Assembly (NCBI RefSeq): GCF_000802245.2
Contig: NZ_CP021080.1
Coordinates: 4,650,001-4,714,000 of the forward strand
From: Streptomyces pluripotens
Lineage (GTDB): Bacteria; Actinomycetota; Actinomycetes; Streptomycetales; Streptomycetaceae
Direction: 5' to 3'
Length of the DNA: 64,000 nucleotides
In this document: positions 53,343 through 63,318 of the stretch, in pieces
Layout of the letters: each line of letters begins with the position of its first letter
Position numbering within the stretch: the first letter of the stretch is position 1
Notes under the pieces: model-generated
The model's input: the letters and a program-made list of their open reading frames with translations, nothing else
What the model was told of the DNA's origin: nothing
Databases searched by the model: none
Made by a program: the position numbers and the translations under genes

Positions 53343-53672
53343 TACGGATCAGTCCCCTCTGTGACCGGTCGCACACTGGCCATCCTCTCATTCCGATCCC
53401 GATCCCGAACCCGGACGCGGTGCACAAAAAATCCTTCAGGCAAACCCAACGTGCACGTAAAGGGAAGGGGAGGTACGCAGGAAAGACGTGAAAACCGTGT
53501 CCTTCCTCACGCCGCTCACCTGTGGCATCCCCTGGACATATGCGCACCAACGGCGGATGATCAAATGAGTGCGGTCGGCACCGGATGAGCGCCCACAGTT
53601 GGACAACTGCGAAGCATCCGGGTCGCAGCCCCCAAGGGGCGATAACCCAAAATCCCTCATCTAGGAGCAATC
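53343..53672 (+). promoter_or_regulatory. Long upstream region of the PEPCK gene
   Basis: About 330 bases without a credible gene. It holds a 14-bp palindrome CAGTTGGACAACTG (53596-53609), a small GCCCC/GGGGC hairpin at 53628-53640, and the ribosome site AGGAG at 53663. It is relatively AT-rich in the middle (an A run at 53425), as expected of a promoter region. I cannot assign a regulator. Confidence 0.5.
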
Positions 53673-55496
53673 GTGGCGCGCGACATCGCGGCTCCCTCAA
53701 CCGTCCCCACCCAGCACAAGGAACTGATCTCGTGGGTTAACGAGGTCGCCGAACTGACGCAGCCGGACAGCGTGGTCTGGTGTGACGGATCCGAGGCCGA
53801 ATACGAGCGCTTGTGTGAGGAACTTGTCCGAAAGGGCACCTTCAAGAAGCTCGACCCGATCAAGCGCCCGAACTCTTACCTCGCCGCCTCGGACCCCACG
53901 GACGTGGCCCGGGTCGAGGACCGGACCTTCATCTGCTCCGAGAAGGAGGAGGACGCGGGCCCCACGAACAACTGGAAGGCCCCCGCCGAGATGCGGGAGA
54001 TCTTCTCCGGTGAGCAGGGCCTGTTCCGCGGCTCGATGCGTGGCCGCACCATGTACGTCGTGCCCTTCTGTATGGGCCCGCTCGGTTCTGCGCTGTCGGC
54101 GCTGGGCGTGGAGATCACCGACTCCGCGTACGTCGCCGCCTCGATGCGCACCATGACGCGCATGGGCAGCGCCGTTCTGGCGGAACTCGGCGAGGACGGT
54201 GCCTTCGTGAAGGCCGTTCACTCCGTGGGCGCCCCGCTGGAGGAGGGCCAGGAGGACGTTCCCTGGCCCTGCAACCAGACCAAGTACATCTCCCACTTCC
54301 CCGAGGCGCGCGAGATCTGGTCGTACGGCTCCGGCTACGGCGGCAACGCGCTGCTCGGCAAGAAGTGCTACGCCCTGCGCATCGCCTCCGTCATGGCCCG
54401 TGACGAGGGCTGGCTGGCCGAGCACATGCTGATCCTCAAGCTCACCCCGCCGCAGGGCGAGTCGAAGTACGTGGCTGCCGCCTTCCCGAGCGCCTGCGGC
54501 AAGACCAACCTCGCCATGTTGGAGCCGACGATCTCCGGCTGGACCGTGGAGACCATCGGCGACGACATCGCCTGGATGCGCTTCGGTGAGGACGGACGCC
54601 TGTACGCGATCAACCCGGAAGCCGGCTTCTTCGGCGTCGCGCCCGGTACCGGCGAGCACACCAACGCCAATGCGATGAAGACGCTGTGGGGCAACGCCGT
54701 CTTCACCAATGTCGCCCTCACCGACGATGGCGACGTGTGGTGGGAAGGCATGACCAAGGAGCCGCCCGCCCACCTGATCGACTGGAAGGGCAACGACTGG
54801 ACGCCGGCGTCCCAGACCCCGGCCGCCCACCCCAACGCCCGCTTCACGGTGCCGGCTTCGCAGTGCCCGATCATCGCCCCGGAGTGGGAGGACCCCAAGG
54901 GCGTGCCGATCTCGGCGATCCTCTTCGGCGGTCGGCGCGCCACCGCGGTGCCGCTGGTGACGGAGTCCTTCGACTGGAACCACGGCGTCTTCCTCGGTGC
55001 CAACGTGGCCTCCGAGAAGACCGCCGCAGCCGAGGGCAAGGTCGGCGAGTTGCGCCGCGACCCGTTCGCCATGCTGCCGTTCTGTGGCTACAACATGGGC
55101 GACTACATGGCCCACTGGATCGACGTGGCGAAGGACAAGGACCAGTCCAAGCTGCCGAAGATCTACTACGTCAACTGGTTCCGCAAGAACGACGAGGGCG
55201 CGTTCGTCTGGCCGGGCTTCGGTGAGAACAGCCGGGTCCTGAAGTGGATCGTGGAGCGGCTGGAAGGCAAGGCCGAGGGCGTCGAGACGCCCATCGGCAT
55301 CCTGCCGGCCAGGTCGGCCCTGGACACCGACGGCCTCGACCTGTCCGAGTCCGACCTGGACTTCCTCCTCACCGTCGACAAGGAGGTCTGGCGCGAGGAG
55401 GCCGCGCTCGTCCCCGAGCACCTCAACACCTTCGGTGACCACACCCCGAAGGCGCTGTGGGACCAGTACCGCGCCCTGGTGGAGCGTCTGGGCTGA
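53673..55496 (+). CDS. pckG: Phosphoenolpyruvate carboxykinase (GTP)
   Basis: 607 residues, full length for the GTP class. Oxaloacetate plus GTP gives PEP, CO2 and GDP, the entry step of gluconeogenesis. Markers: [19 protein letters not shown], the P-loop [10 protein letters not shown] with its reactive cysteine, DDIAWM for metal binding and [10 protein letters not shown] near the C-terminus. It starts at GTG behind AGGAG. It is a standalone transcript closed by the hairpin at 55571. Confidence 0.98.
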   Translation: MARDIAAPSTVPTQHKELISWVNEVAELTQPDSVVWCDGSEAEYERLCEELVRKGTFKKLDPIKRPNSYLAASDPTDVARVEDRTFICSEKEEDAGPTNNWKAPAEMREIFSGEQGLFRGSMRGRTMYVVPFCMGPLGSALSALGVEITDSAYVAASMRTMTRMGSAVLAELGEDGAFVKAVHSVGAPLEEGQEDVPWPCNQTKYISHFPEAREIWSYGSGYGGNALLGKKCYALRIASVMARDEGWLAEHMLILKLTPPQGESKYVAAAFPSACGKTNLAMLEPTISGWTVETIGDDIAWMRFGEDGRLYAINPEAGFFGVAPGTGEHTNANAMKTLWGNAVFTNVALTDDGDVWWEGMTKEPPAHLIDWKGNDWTPASQTPAAHPNARFTVPASQCPIIAPEWEDPKGVPISAILFGGRRATAVPLVTESFDWNHGVFLGANVASEKTAAAEGKVGELRRDPFAMLPFCGYNMGDYMAHWIDVAKDKDQSKLPKIYYVNWFRKNDEGAFVWPGFGENSRVLKWIVERLEGKAEGVETPIGILPARSALDTDGLDLSESDLDFLLTVDKEVWREEAALVPEHLNTFGDHTPKALWDQYRALVERLG

Positions 55497-55570
55497 ACGG
55501 CCCGTTGAAGACTCCACGGCCGGTCGCCGTGCCCTGACCAGCGATCGTCACGACCGGTCGTGGAACACTC

Positions 55571-55618
55571 CCGAGGTCCCGCACACGGTGCAAGGGCGCA
55601 CCGTGTGCGGGACCTCGG
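55571..55618 (+). terminator. Strong perfect hairpin after the PEPCK gene
   Basis: 21-bp arms (55571-55591 and 55598-55618) without a mismatch and a 6-base loop, 74 bases after the stop. The rest of the 314-base gap to the next, leftward gene end shows nothing else I can name. It may serve as terminator for both converging genes. Confidence 0.85.
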
Positions 55619-55810
55619 CGCGTGCGCGTGCAGTAGCCGTGGCGGGAACGGCCTCCAGGCGTGTTTCGGCGCGCTGCACCGCTCTCGGCGGCTCGCGCCG
55701 GGCGCACCGTCCCGGAAGCCGGTACGGAGGAAGCGGTCCCGGGGTGTCCGGTCCACGCGTCGCTGCGGGTGCGCGCGGACCGGGGCCGCGCGGGGAGACC
55801 CGGGCAGGGG

Positions 55811-56248
55811 TCAGGCGGTGGAGCTGAGTTCCTTCGGCTCGGCTGCTCCGGCGGCAGCGTGTGCGTCCATCCGCTCGGCCGCGAGGATGGCCGCCGTCGT
55901 GTCGGCGCGTGAGGCGGCGACCACCAGCGCCCGGCCGGCCAGCACGTGTGCGCGCCGGTGCAGCGCCGCGGAGTCACGGGGGGCGCCGGGTTCCGCCCGG
56001 AGTGGGCTGTGTCCTCCCCGCAGCCGGGCCACCTGCGCGGCGAGCCGCTCGGCGGCCGTGTCCAGGTCGGCGGAGGGGGTCAGGTCGCGGAGCTCGTCGG
56101 TGACGGTGAGTAGCGCTGCGAGGTGCCCCGCGAGCTGGATCTCCAGCTCCTCCTCGCGGGACCGGTGAGGGAAGTCCGAGGAAGCGTCGGCCGCCGTCGT
56201 GCTGTGGACGGACCGACTAGGGGAAGGGGCGCGGACCGGTTCGTACAT
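55811..56248 (-). CDS. Small helical hypothetical protein
   Basis: 145 residues, mostly predicted helix, rich in Ala, Leu, Arg and Glu, without signal peptide or membrane segment. The centre (ELEIQLAGHLAALLTVTDEL) could form a coiled coil. The coding pattern at third positions is proper for the genome. I do not recognise the family. It is transcribed in the same direction as the aminotransferase gene, 89 bases after that gene's end. Confidence 0.65.
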   Translation of the reverse strand: MYEPVRAPSPSRSVHSTTAADASSDFPHRSREEELEIQLAGHLAALLTVTDELRDLTPSADLDTAAERLAAQVARLRGGHSPLRAEPGAPRDSAALHRRAHVLAGRALVVAASRADTTAAILAAERMDAHAAAGAAEPKELSSTA

Positions 56249-56337
56249 GGGAGACGGCCTCCTGTGCTCTGACAGGAAGCCATCCTAGCTTGGATTTCGT
56301 CTAAAGTTGAGCCGGGTCACGGATTGCGGTGCCTCGA

Positions 56338-57609
56338 CTACGGCTGGCTGTATCCGTCCAGGAAGTTCCCGATCCGGGTCATCGCGTCCCTGAGGTCCCC
56401 TGCCGAGGGCAGGGTCACCACGCGGAAGTGGTCGGGTTCGGGCCAGTTGAAGCCGGTGCCCTGGACGACCATGATCTTCTCCTGGCGCAGCAGGTCGAGG
56501 ACCATCTGTCGGTCGTCCTTGACCTTGAAGACCTTGGGGTCCAGGTGCGGGAACAGGTAGAGCGCGCCCTTGGGGCGTACACAGCTCACGCCGGGGATCT
56601 GTGTCAGCAGCTCGTAGGCGATGTCCATCTGCTCCTTCAGCCGGCCCCCCGGGAGCACCAGGTCGTTGATCGACTGGCGTCCGCTGAGTGCGGCGACCAC
56701 CCCGTGTTGGCCGGGCATGTTGGCGCACAGTCGCATGTTCGCCAGGATCGTCAGGCCCTCGATGTAGGAGTCGGCGTGGGCGCGCGGTCCGGAGATGGAC
56801 ATCCAGCCGACGCGGTAACCGGCCACCCGGTAGGCCTTCGACATGCCGTTGAAGGTGAGGGTGAGCAGATCGGGGGCGACCTTCGCGGTCGGCGTGTGCG
56901 TGGCGCCGTCGTAGAGGATCTTGTCGTAGATCTCGTCGGAGCAGACCAGCAGGTTGTGCCGGCGGGCGATGTCGGTGAGGCCCTTGAGTACCGTCTCGTC
57001 GTAGACCGCGCCCGTGGGATTGTTCGGGTTGATGATGACGATGGCCTTGGTACGGTCGGTGACCTTGCGCTCGATGTCGGCCAAGTCGGGCATCCAGTCC
57101 GACTGCTCGTCGCAGCGGTAGTGCACCGCGGTGCCGCCCGACAGGGACACCGCAGCGGTCCACAGCGGGTAGTCCGGGGCCGGTACGAGGACCTCGTCGC
57201 CGTCGTCCAACAGGCCCTGCATGGCCATCACGATCAGCTCGGAGACGCCGTTGCCGATGAAGACGTGCTCGACGTCCGTCTCGATGCCGAGGGTCTGGTT
57301 GTGCATGACGACCGCACGGCGGGCGGCGAGCAGGCCCTTGGCGTCGCCGTAGCCGTGTGCGGTGGAGACGTTGCGGAGGACGTCCTCCAGGATCTCCGGC
57401 GGACACTCGAAGCCGAAGGCGGCCGGGTTGCCGGTGTTGAGCTTGAGGATGCGGTGGCCCGCCGCCTCAAGCCGCATGGCCTCTTCGAGAACCGGGCCCC
57501 GGATCTCGTAACAGACATTGGCGAGCTTGGTCGACTGGATCACCTGCATGTCCGTGAGCTTACGGCCCGGTAACGGTTCTTGGGTCGTGTTTTCCGCCAC
57601 GTGAGACAT
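56338..57609 (-). CDS. alaA: Alanine-type PLP aminotransferase (AlaA-like)
   Basis: 423 residues, class I aminotransferase fold. PLP lysine in NGMSKAYRVAGYRVGW, IINPNNPTGAVY, CSDEIYDKI and FRVVTLP near the C-terminus. The sequence pattern (KLANVCYEIRGPV at the start) is that of E. coli AlaA, a glutamate-pyruvate aminotransferase. The first ATG (57609) gives 20 extra residues before MQVIQSTKL, which may be the true start. Confidence 0.9.
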   Translation of the reverse strand: MSHVAENTTQEPLPGRKLTDMQVIQSTKLANVCYEIRGPVLEEAMRLEAAGHRILKLNTGNPAAFGFECPPEILEDVLRNVSTAHGYGDAKGLLAARRAVVMHNQTLGIETDVEHVFIGNGVSELIVMAMQGLLDDGDEVLVPAPDYPLWTAAVSLSGGTAVHYRCDEQSDWMPDLADIERKVTDRTKAIVIINPNNPTGAVYDETVLKGLTDIARRHNLLVCSDEIYDKILYDGATHTPTAKVAPDLLTLTFNGMSKAYRVAGYRVGWMSISGPRAHADSYIEGLTILANMRLCANMPGQHGVVAALSGRQSINDLVLPGGRLKEQMDIAYELLTQIPGVSCVRPKGALYLFPHLDPKVFKVKDDRQMVLDLLRQEKIMVVQGTGFNWPEPDHFRVVTLPSAGDLRDAMTRIGNFLDGYSQP

Positions 57610-57675
57610 GAAGGTTTGCCCGGATATCGCCGCGAGCTGTCTCAGGGGTCACTTGCATCCCTAGAATCCGCTGTC

Positions 57676-58446
57676 ATGTCCAGCGAACGCGAGTACGAGG
57701 GAGGGGCGTACGGCGTGTACGGACCGGGTGGCGAGCCCCAGGGTCCGCCGAACGTGTACCTCCCGCAGGCGGCCCCGGCCCCGACGTACGACGACTATGC
57801 GGACCCGGCCGTCGCGCACGGCTGGGAGAGTGCCTACGACGCCACGCGCGAGCTGCCCCCAGTGCCCGAGCTGTCCGTGCCGTCCGTGCTGTCGGTGCCG
57901 TCCGTGCCCTCTGAGTCGTCCGCGACATCTGAATCGTCCGAGCCGCCCGAGTTCGGTCCGGGGCGGGCCGGTCGGCGGCGTGCCGAGCGGCGCAAGGGTG
58001 GACGCCGTCGGGTGGCGGTCGTCGCCGGGGTCCTCGGGGTGGCCGGAACCGCGGCGGTGATCGCAGGCCTGGTGGGCGGCTCGAATCCCCCGGACGGGTC
58101 CCAGCCCGCGGACGGCGGACGCGTTGCCGACGGCGGCTCCGTCACCGGGACCAGCCACACGGGTACCGCAGCACCCAGCGCGACGGACCCGGCCACGGCC
58201 GGCCGGTCACCGGGGGCGTCGGCGTCCCGTACGACGGCCTCGCCGACCGTGCGCGCCTCCGCGCGTGGCAGCGGCACCGCAAGCGGGACGGGCGGAGTCC
58301 CAGCGAGCTCGGCCTCGACTCCGGCGGCCACGGCGCCCGAAGGGCCCGCGTTGACGGAGCCGGCCGGCGGCGCCCCGACGACATCCGCGCCCGGCCATTC
58401 TGGCAGCAATGGCCGGGGCTACGGCGCCACGAAACACCCCCGCTGA
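57676..58446 (+). CDS. Single-pass membrane protein with a Ser/Thr/Ala-rich outer tail
   Basis: 256 residues. The cytoplasmic N-terminal half is acidic and rich in Tyr, Pro, Ser and Val-Pro-Ser repeats (residues 55-90). An arginine-rich stop (RRAERRKGGRRR) and a membrane helix (VAVVAGVLGVAGTAAVIAGL) follow at about residue 115. The outer tail is low complexity (Thr, Ser, Gly, Ala, Pro). No catalytic domain is seen. It is divergent from the aminotransferase gene across 66 bases. Confidence 0.7.
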   Translation: MSSEREYEGGAYGVYGPGGEPQGPPNVYLPQAAPAPTYDDYADPAVAHGWESAYDATRELPPVPELSVPSVLSVPSVPSESSATSESSEPPEFGPGRAGRRRAERRKGGRRRVAVVAGVLGVAGTAAVIAGLVGGSNPPDGSQPADGGRVADGGSVTGTSHTGTAAPSATDPATAGRSPGASASRTTASPTVRASARGSGTASGTGGVPASSASTPAATAPEGPALTEPAGGAPTTSAPGHSGSNGRGYGATKHPR

Positions 58447-58595
58447 CCGGGCGCGGGCCGTGGCGTGCCCGGCTCCGCCTGGACCCGCACCGTTCCACGC
58501 CCCGCCCTTCGCCTTTCCGTCAGTGGTCGTGCGCTGCAGGGCAGTTGGCCTGCGCGTACGAGGCGCAGCAATCGGGGCGTGCGAGACTTGCCCGT

Positions 58596-59207
58596 GTGAC
58601 CGAGCAGATCAAGACCTCCGCCCGTGGGAAGGGGCTGGCCCCCGCTGCTGGTTCCGGCCATGAGGTCCTCGTCTCCGACGAGGACCGCGAACGGGCCGCT
58701 GAGCGCGTACGGGCGGCGGTGGGGGAAGGCCGTCTGGAGCTGGGCGAGCTGGACGGGCGCCTCAGCGGGGTGTACCGGGCTCGGACGCTCGGCGAGCTGA
58801 CGGCGGCCGTGCACGGGCTGCCCGAACCGACGCCCAGGGGTCGTCTGGTGGTGGACCGCGCTCCCACGTCCAAAGGGGCGCTGGGCCTGTTCGGCGGCTT
58901 CAGGCGTGCTGGTGAATGGGTCGTGCCGCCGCGCTTCACCGCCTGGTCGATGTGGGGTGGCGGGCGGGTCGATCTGACCGAGGCCCGGTTCGCCGCCCAG
59001 GAGACCGAGATCCGGGCCGTCGCCCTGTGGGGTGCCACCGGGATCGTCGTACCGGACGACATCGACGTTGACGTGCGGGGCTTCGGGCTCTTCGGGCTGG
59101 TCGGCAGGCGGGGCGCGCGCAGGAGCGGCCGGCCCGGCGCCCCACGGGTCGTCGTCAGGGCCTTCGCGCTGTTCGGCGCCGTCATCACCAAACCCAAGGG
59201 TGAGTGA
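58596..59207 (+). CDS. DUF1707 protein with LiaF-like C-terminal domain
   Basis: 203 residues from GTG. The N-terminal DUF1707 domain begins VLVSDEDRERAAERV and ends at ELTAAVHGLPEP. The second part (WSMWGGGRVDLTEARF, ALWGATGIVVPDD, FGLFG repeats) resembles the beta-helix of cell-wall-active LiaF/DUF2154 proteins. The family is common in actinobacteria and unassigned in function. Confidence 0.85.
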   Translation: MTEQIKTSARGKGLAPAAGSGHEVLVSDEDRERAAERVRAAVGEGRLELGELDGRLSGVYRARTLGELTAAVHGLPEPTPRGRLVVDRAPTSKGALGLFGGFRRAGEWVVPPRFTAWSMWGGGRVDLTEARFAAQETEIRAVALWGATGIVVPDDIDVDVRGFGLFGLVGRRGARRSGRPGAPRVVVRAFALFGAVITKPKGE

Positions 59208-59359
59208 TTTCCGGGCGGTTGTGTGCCGGCGGCACAGGGATACCCCTACGGCCTGATCCGGCTTCTTGTTCCCACCCCCCGATGCGCTGACAATGCGCAT
59301 GACAACTCAAGGTGATTGGACGACCTCCGGTCACCCAAGTCGTAAGAGGGGACCCCCAC

Positions 59360-60193
59360 ATGAACAAGCCTCTCCTTGCCGCGCTCTCCTCCCTGGCGAT
59401 GGCCGGGCTGGGCGCGACCCCGGCCGTCGCGGCCCCACAGCCCGCCAAGACCGCCGCGGTGACCGTCGACTACTCCGGCACCGTCTCGCTCAGCAACTGC
59501 TCCGGCTCCCTCATCCGTTTTCCCGGCTCCATGGACAATGACCCGGCACTGGTGCTGACCAACGGTCACTGCCTGGAGACCGGCTTCCCCGAGCCCGGCG
59601 AGGTCATCACCGGCCAGTACTCCTGGCGCCGCTTCGGCCTGCTCGACTCCTCCAGCAACCGGATCGGCACGCTCCGCGCCAACGAGGTCGTCTACTCGAC
59701 CATGACCGACACGGACGTCACCATCTACCGACTGAACACCACGTACGACCGGATCAAGAGCCGGTACGGGATCAACGCGCTCACCGTGGCCGACACCCAC
59801 CCGGTCGCCGGCGCCGCGATCAAGGTCGTCTCCGGGTACTGGCGGCGGACGTACAGCTGTGACATCGACGGGTTCGTGTACCGGCTGAAGGAGGGCGACT
59901 GGACCTGGAAGGACTCGGTCCGCTACACCTCCGCCTGCGACACCATCGGCGGTACCTCCGGCTCCCCGGTCATCGACACCGCGACCGGCAAGGTCGTGGC
60001 CGTCAACAACACCGGCAACGAGGACGGTGAGACCTGCACGGTCGACAATCCGTGCGAGGTCGATGAGAAGGGCGACGTCACCGTCCGTCAGGGCATCAAC
60101 TACGCCGAGGAGACCTACCAGATACCGGCCTGCTTCACGACCGGCAACGAGCTCGACCTGAACGCGTCCGGCTGCACGCTGCCCAAGCCCTGA
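59360..60193 (+). CDS. Secreted trypsin-like serine protease (S1)
   Basis: 277 residues from ATG behind AGAGGGG. Signal peptide about residues 1-26 (cut near AVAAPQ). Triad: His in VLTNGHCLETG, Asp in DTDVTIYRL, Ser in GGTSGSPVID. Cysteine pairs are typical of exported proteases. The last 79 bases overlap the end of the leftward D-aminoacylase gene. Confidence 0.92.
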   Translation: MNKPLLAALSSLAMAGLGATPAVAAPQPAKTAAVTVDYSGTVSLSNCSGSLIRFPGSMDNDPALVLTNGHCLETGFPEPGEVITGQYSWRRFGLLDSSSNRIGTLRANEVVYSTMTDTDVTIYRLNTTYDRIKSRYGINALTVADTHPVAGAAIKVVSGYWRRTYSCDIDGFVYRLKEGDWTWKDSVRYTSACDTIGGTSGSPVIDTATGKVVAVNNTGNEDGETCTVDNPCEVDEKGDVTVRQGINYAEETYQIPACFTTGNELDLNASGCTLPKP

Positions 60194-61821
60194 CCTCGGG
60201 GCCGGGCGGTCACCACGGGGGTACGACGGACCGCCCGGCCCGCCAGGACGTCCGTCCGCTTCCCGTCCTCGACCACGAACCGGCCGTCGATCAGGACGTG
60301 CGGTATCCCGGTCGGCGGCGTCCGGGGCTCGGCGAAGTCGGCCCCGGCCCCGACCGTCGCCGGATCGAACAGGACCAGGTCGGCCCGGTGTCCCTCGCGG
60401 ACCAGCCCGCGGTCCGGCAGGCGCAGTCGGGCCGCGGGACGGGACGTCAGGTGGGCGACACACTCCTCCAGCGTCAACACCCCCAGCTCCCGGACGTAGT
60501 GGCCGAGGTACCGCGGGAAGGTGCCGTATGCGCGCGGGTGCGGTCTGGCGCCCTGGAGGATGCCGTCGGAGCCGGCGGTGTGCGTCCGGTGCCGCATGAT
60601 CGCGCGGACGTTCTCCTCGTGGCCGACGTGCTGGAGGACCGTGGTGCCGAGCCGGTCCCGCACCAGGAGGCGGCGGGCCGTGGTCCAGGGGCTCTCGCCA
60701 CGCAGTTCCGATGCCTCGCGGACCGTACGACCCACGAGGTCGCCGAGGGTCGGATCGGCCACCCCGGAGATCTCGATGGTCTCCCACTTCACCGGCACGC
60801 CGTGGCAGCCGTCCGAGCCGGTCACCTCCAGCTCGTGCCGGATGCGCTCGGCCGTCGCCGGGGCGACGAGCCGGGCCAGGATCTCCTGCGGGCCGCCCTC
60901 GCTCACCCAACTCGGCAGCAGTGCGGCCAGGGTGGTGCAGCCGGGGGTGTACGGGTAGGTGTCCAGGGTGATGTCCGCGCCCGCGTCCAGCGCCCGGTCG
61001 AGGAGGGCGAGCAACTCGGGCGCCCGGCCCTCGTTCACGCCGAAGTTCATCGTGGCGTGGGTCAGGTGCAGCGGACAGTCCGCCTCCCGGGCCAGGGCGA
61101 CCATCTCGGCGTACGCCCCCAGGGCGCCCGCTCCGTAGGAGCGGTGGTGCGGGCAGTAGTAGCCGCCGTACTTGGCCACCACCCGGCACAGCTCGGTCAG
61201 TTCGGCCCGCCCGGCGTACATGCCGGGCGGGTAGGTGAGTCCGGAGGAGAGGCCGACGGCGCCCTGTTCCAGGCCTTCCGCGACCAGCTGCCGCATCCGG
61301 TCCAGTTCCTCCGGGGTGGCCGCGCGGTCCTGCCACCCGACGGCGAGCGCCCGGACCGTGCCCTGCGGGACGAGGTACGCGGCGTTCACCGCGATTCCGC
61401 GGTCGAGCCGGTCCAGGTACGCGCCGACCGTCCGCCAGTCGAAGTCGATGTCCTCGCCGTACCCGTTCCAGCCGGTGATTGCCCGGCGCACCTCCGCCAG
61501 CGTGCGGTCGTCCACCGGGGCGTACGAGAGGCCGTCCTGGCCGATGACTTCGAGGGTGACTCCCTGCGCGGCCTTCGCGCTGTGGTCGGGATCGCGCAGC
61601 AGGGCGAGGTCGGAGTGGGCGTGCATGTCGATGAAGCCGGGGGCGAGGACCAGTCCCTCGGCATCCAGCTCCCGCATCCCCCGCGGACGCTGACAGCCGG
61701 CCGCAGCGGCCTCCTTGACGATCGAGGTGATCCGGCCGCCGTCGATCACGACGTCGGCGCGGAAGGAATCCGCGCCGCTGCCGTCGACGACGTCGGCGTC
61801 CCGGATGACCAGGCCCTGCAT
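60115..61821 (-). CDS. D-aminoacylase (N-acyl-D-amino acid deacylase)
   Basis: 568 residues of the amidohydrolase superfamily. Metal ligands: HAHSD early, CPHHRSYG and LTHATMNFG in the middle. The family cleaves N-acyl-D-amino acids. It lies 9 bases after the PLP enzyme gene in one transcript, so the two may degrade D-amino acid derivatives together. The last ~26 residues run across the end of the opposite protease gene and look like an extension added by loss of an earlier stop. Confidence 0.93.
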   Translation of the reverse strand: MQGLVIRDADVVDGSGADSFRADVVIDGGRITSIVKEAAAAGCQRPRGMRELDAEGLVLAPGFIDMHAHSDLALLRDPDHSAKAAQGVTLEVIGQDGLSYAPVDDRTLAEVRRAITGWNGYGEDIDFDWRTVGAYLDRLDRGIAVNAAYLVPQGTVRALAVGWQDRAATPEELDRMRQLVAEGLEQGAVGLSSGLTYPPGMYAGRAELTELCRVVAKYGGYYCPHHRSYGAGALGAYAEMVALAREADCPLHLTHATMNFGVNEGRAPELLALLDRALDAGADITLDTYPYTPGCTTLAALLPSWVSEGGPQEILARLVAPATAERIRHELEVTGSDGCHGVPVKWETIEISGVADPTLGDLVGRTVREASELRGESPWTTARRLLVRDRLGTTVLQHVGHEENVRAIMRHRTHTAGSDGILQGARPHPRAYGTFPRYLGHYVRELGVLTLEECVAHLTSRPAARLRLPDRGLVREGHRADLVLFDPATVGAGADFAEPRTPPTGIPHVLIDGRFVVEDGKRTDVLAGRAVRRTPVVTARPRGQGLGSVQPDAFRSSSLPVVKQAGIW

Positions 61822-61830
61822 GCCGGCCCC

Positions 61831-63126
61831 CTAGAAGAACGTACGGATGTAGTCGACGACCGTGCCGTCCGCTTCGGCCACCGGAATCAGTTGCCACTTG
61901 TCGAAGGAGGTGCACGGGTGGGACAGGCCGAACCCGATCCAGTCGCCGACCTCCAGATTCGCCTCCGGGTCGGTATGCAGCCAGGTGTGCTGGTCGGACA
62001 GGCCGGTCACGGTGACGCCGGCGGCCGGGCGCTCGACACCGTCCCGGCGTACCACCTGGGCGCTGGGCAGGTCCAGGTCGTGGGCCGCGTCGCGCTTGCC
62101 GGCGTTGGCGAAGGCCTGCTCGGTACTCGGGCGGGAAACGACCTGCGCCCATAGCCGGAAGGCGGGCTCCAGGGCGCCCTCCTCGGGAACGCGGGTGAAC
62201 GGGGTGAGCCTGCGGTAGTGCCCGTCGTCGTGCGAGACGTACGCGCCCGAGCGCAGCAACTTCAGCACCGGCCGGGAGAGGTCGGGCACCGCGGCGAAGA
62301 CGTCGGCCACCGCGTCGAACCAGGCGCTGCCGCCTGCGCTCACCACGATCTCTTCCGACCGGCCGAACCACCCGCCCTTGTCGAGTTCCGCAGCCAGCGC
62401 CACCAGCCGCCGCAGATACGACCGCACGCGCTCCGGATCGGGCTGCGGCACCTCGCCCTCGTAGCCCGCCACCCCCACCAGGCGCAGCGTCGGTACGGCG
62501 GTCACGGCCTCGGCGACGGTCGTGCACTCCGCTTCCGTGCGCGCACCGGTCCGGGCGCCCTCGCCCGCCGCCAGCTCCACGACCACGTCCACCGGGCGGG
62601 CGGCGCCCCGCAGCGCCGCGTCCATCAGCCCGACGCCGCGCACGGAGTCGACGTAGCAGATGAAACGGAAGTCCGGGTCGGCTGCCAATTCGCTGGCGAT
62701 CCAGCGCAGTGCGGAGGCGTCCACCAGCTCGTTGGCGAGGAAGATCCGCTGGACGCCGAACGCCCGCGCCACCCGCACTTGGTGGGGCACGGCCAGCGTG
62801 ATGCCCCAGGCGCCGTGCTCGATCTGGCGGTGGAAGAGCTGTGGGGCCATGGAGGTCTTGCCGTGCGGGGCGAAGGCGAGACCGTGCCGGACGGTGTACG
62901 TCTCCATCATCGCCAGGTTGCGTTCCAGACGTTCGGCGGACAGCGCGAGGATCGGCGTGGTGAAGCCGTCGGCTTCGGCGAAGAGGTTGCGGCGCTGAGC
63001 GGCCAGTTCACCGACCGTGCGGCCGTCGGCGTCCGGCGGGAGGCCCTTGAAGCGATGGTCGAGGCGTTCCTCGGCGAGGCGGGCGAGTCGACCGGTGGCC
63101 TGGCGGGCGAGCGGTTCGGCGCTCAT
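61831..63126 (-). CDS. PLP-dependent amino acid deaminase / D-threonine aldolase type protein
   Basis: 431 residues, alanine racemase-like N-terminal barrel with the PLP lysine in FAPHGKTSMAP and a C-terminal D-serine dehydratase-like domain (VTGLSDQHTWL, HPCTSFDKW). The family acts on D-Thr, D-Ser and similar amino acids. I took ATG 63126 behind GAGAGG; the frame opens 11 codons earlier. Confidence 0.9.
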   Translation of the reverse strand: MSAEPLARQATGRLARLAEERLDHRFKGLPPDADGRTVGELAAQRRNLFAEADGFTTPILALSAERLERNLAMMETYTVRHGLAFAPHGKTSMAPQLFHRQIEHGAWGITLAVPHQVRVARAFGVQRIFLANELVDASALRWIASELAADPDFRFICYVDSVRGVGLMDAALRGAARPVDVVVELAAGEGARTGARTEAECTTVAEAVTAVPTLRLVGVAGYEGEVPQPDPERVRSYLRRLVALAAELDKGGWFGRSEEIVVSAGGSAWFDAVADVFAAVPDLSRPVLKLLRSGAYVSHDDGHYRRLTPFTRVPEEGALEPAFRLWAQVVSRPSTEQAFANAGKRDAAHDLDLPSAQVVRRDGVERPAAGVTVTGLSDQHTWLHTDPEANLEVGDWIGFGLSHPCTSFDKWQLIPVAEADGTVVDYIRTFF

Positions 63127-63143
63127 GGAGCCCCTCTCTTGTT

Positions 63144-63178
63144 GTTGCACTATGTGCAACGCTCATTGCGTATAACGC
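63144..63178. promoter_or_regulatory. Two adjacent palindromes in the divergent promoter
   Basis: A perfect 17-bp palindrome GTTGCACTATGTGCAAC at 63144-63160 is followed by GCGTATAACGC at 63168-63178. They lie 18 bases upstream of the deaminase start and about 140 before the kinase start. They look like operator sites of an IclR- or GntR-type regulator controlling the D-amino acid and sugar kinase genes. Confidence 0.65.
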
Positions 63179-63318
63179 TTATGGGTGTCTAGCATCTCGC
63201 TGACACCGGGTCAACGGAGCGAGCCGCTGCCCGGACACCAACAGGAGCCATCATCGACGACGCTACTGACGACCCGGCCATTGCGCCCGTCCCTCGGAAT
63301 ACCGGGGACGAGGTCGAC

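Noticed and set aside
59246..62527. A 1093-codon minus-strand open frame across the D-amino acid locus
   Set aside because: It overlaps the better supported D-aminoacylase and deaminase frames, which carry metal and PLP motifs; this frame carries none.
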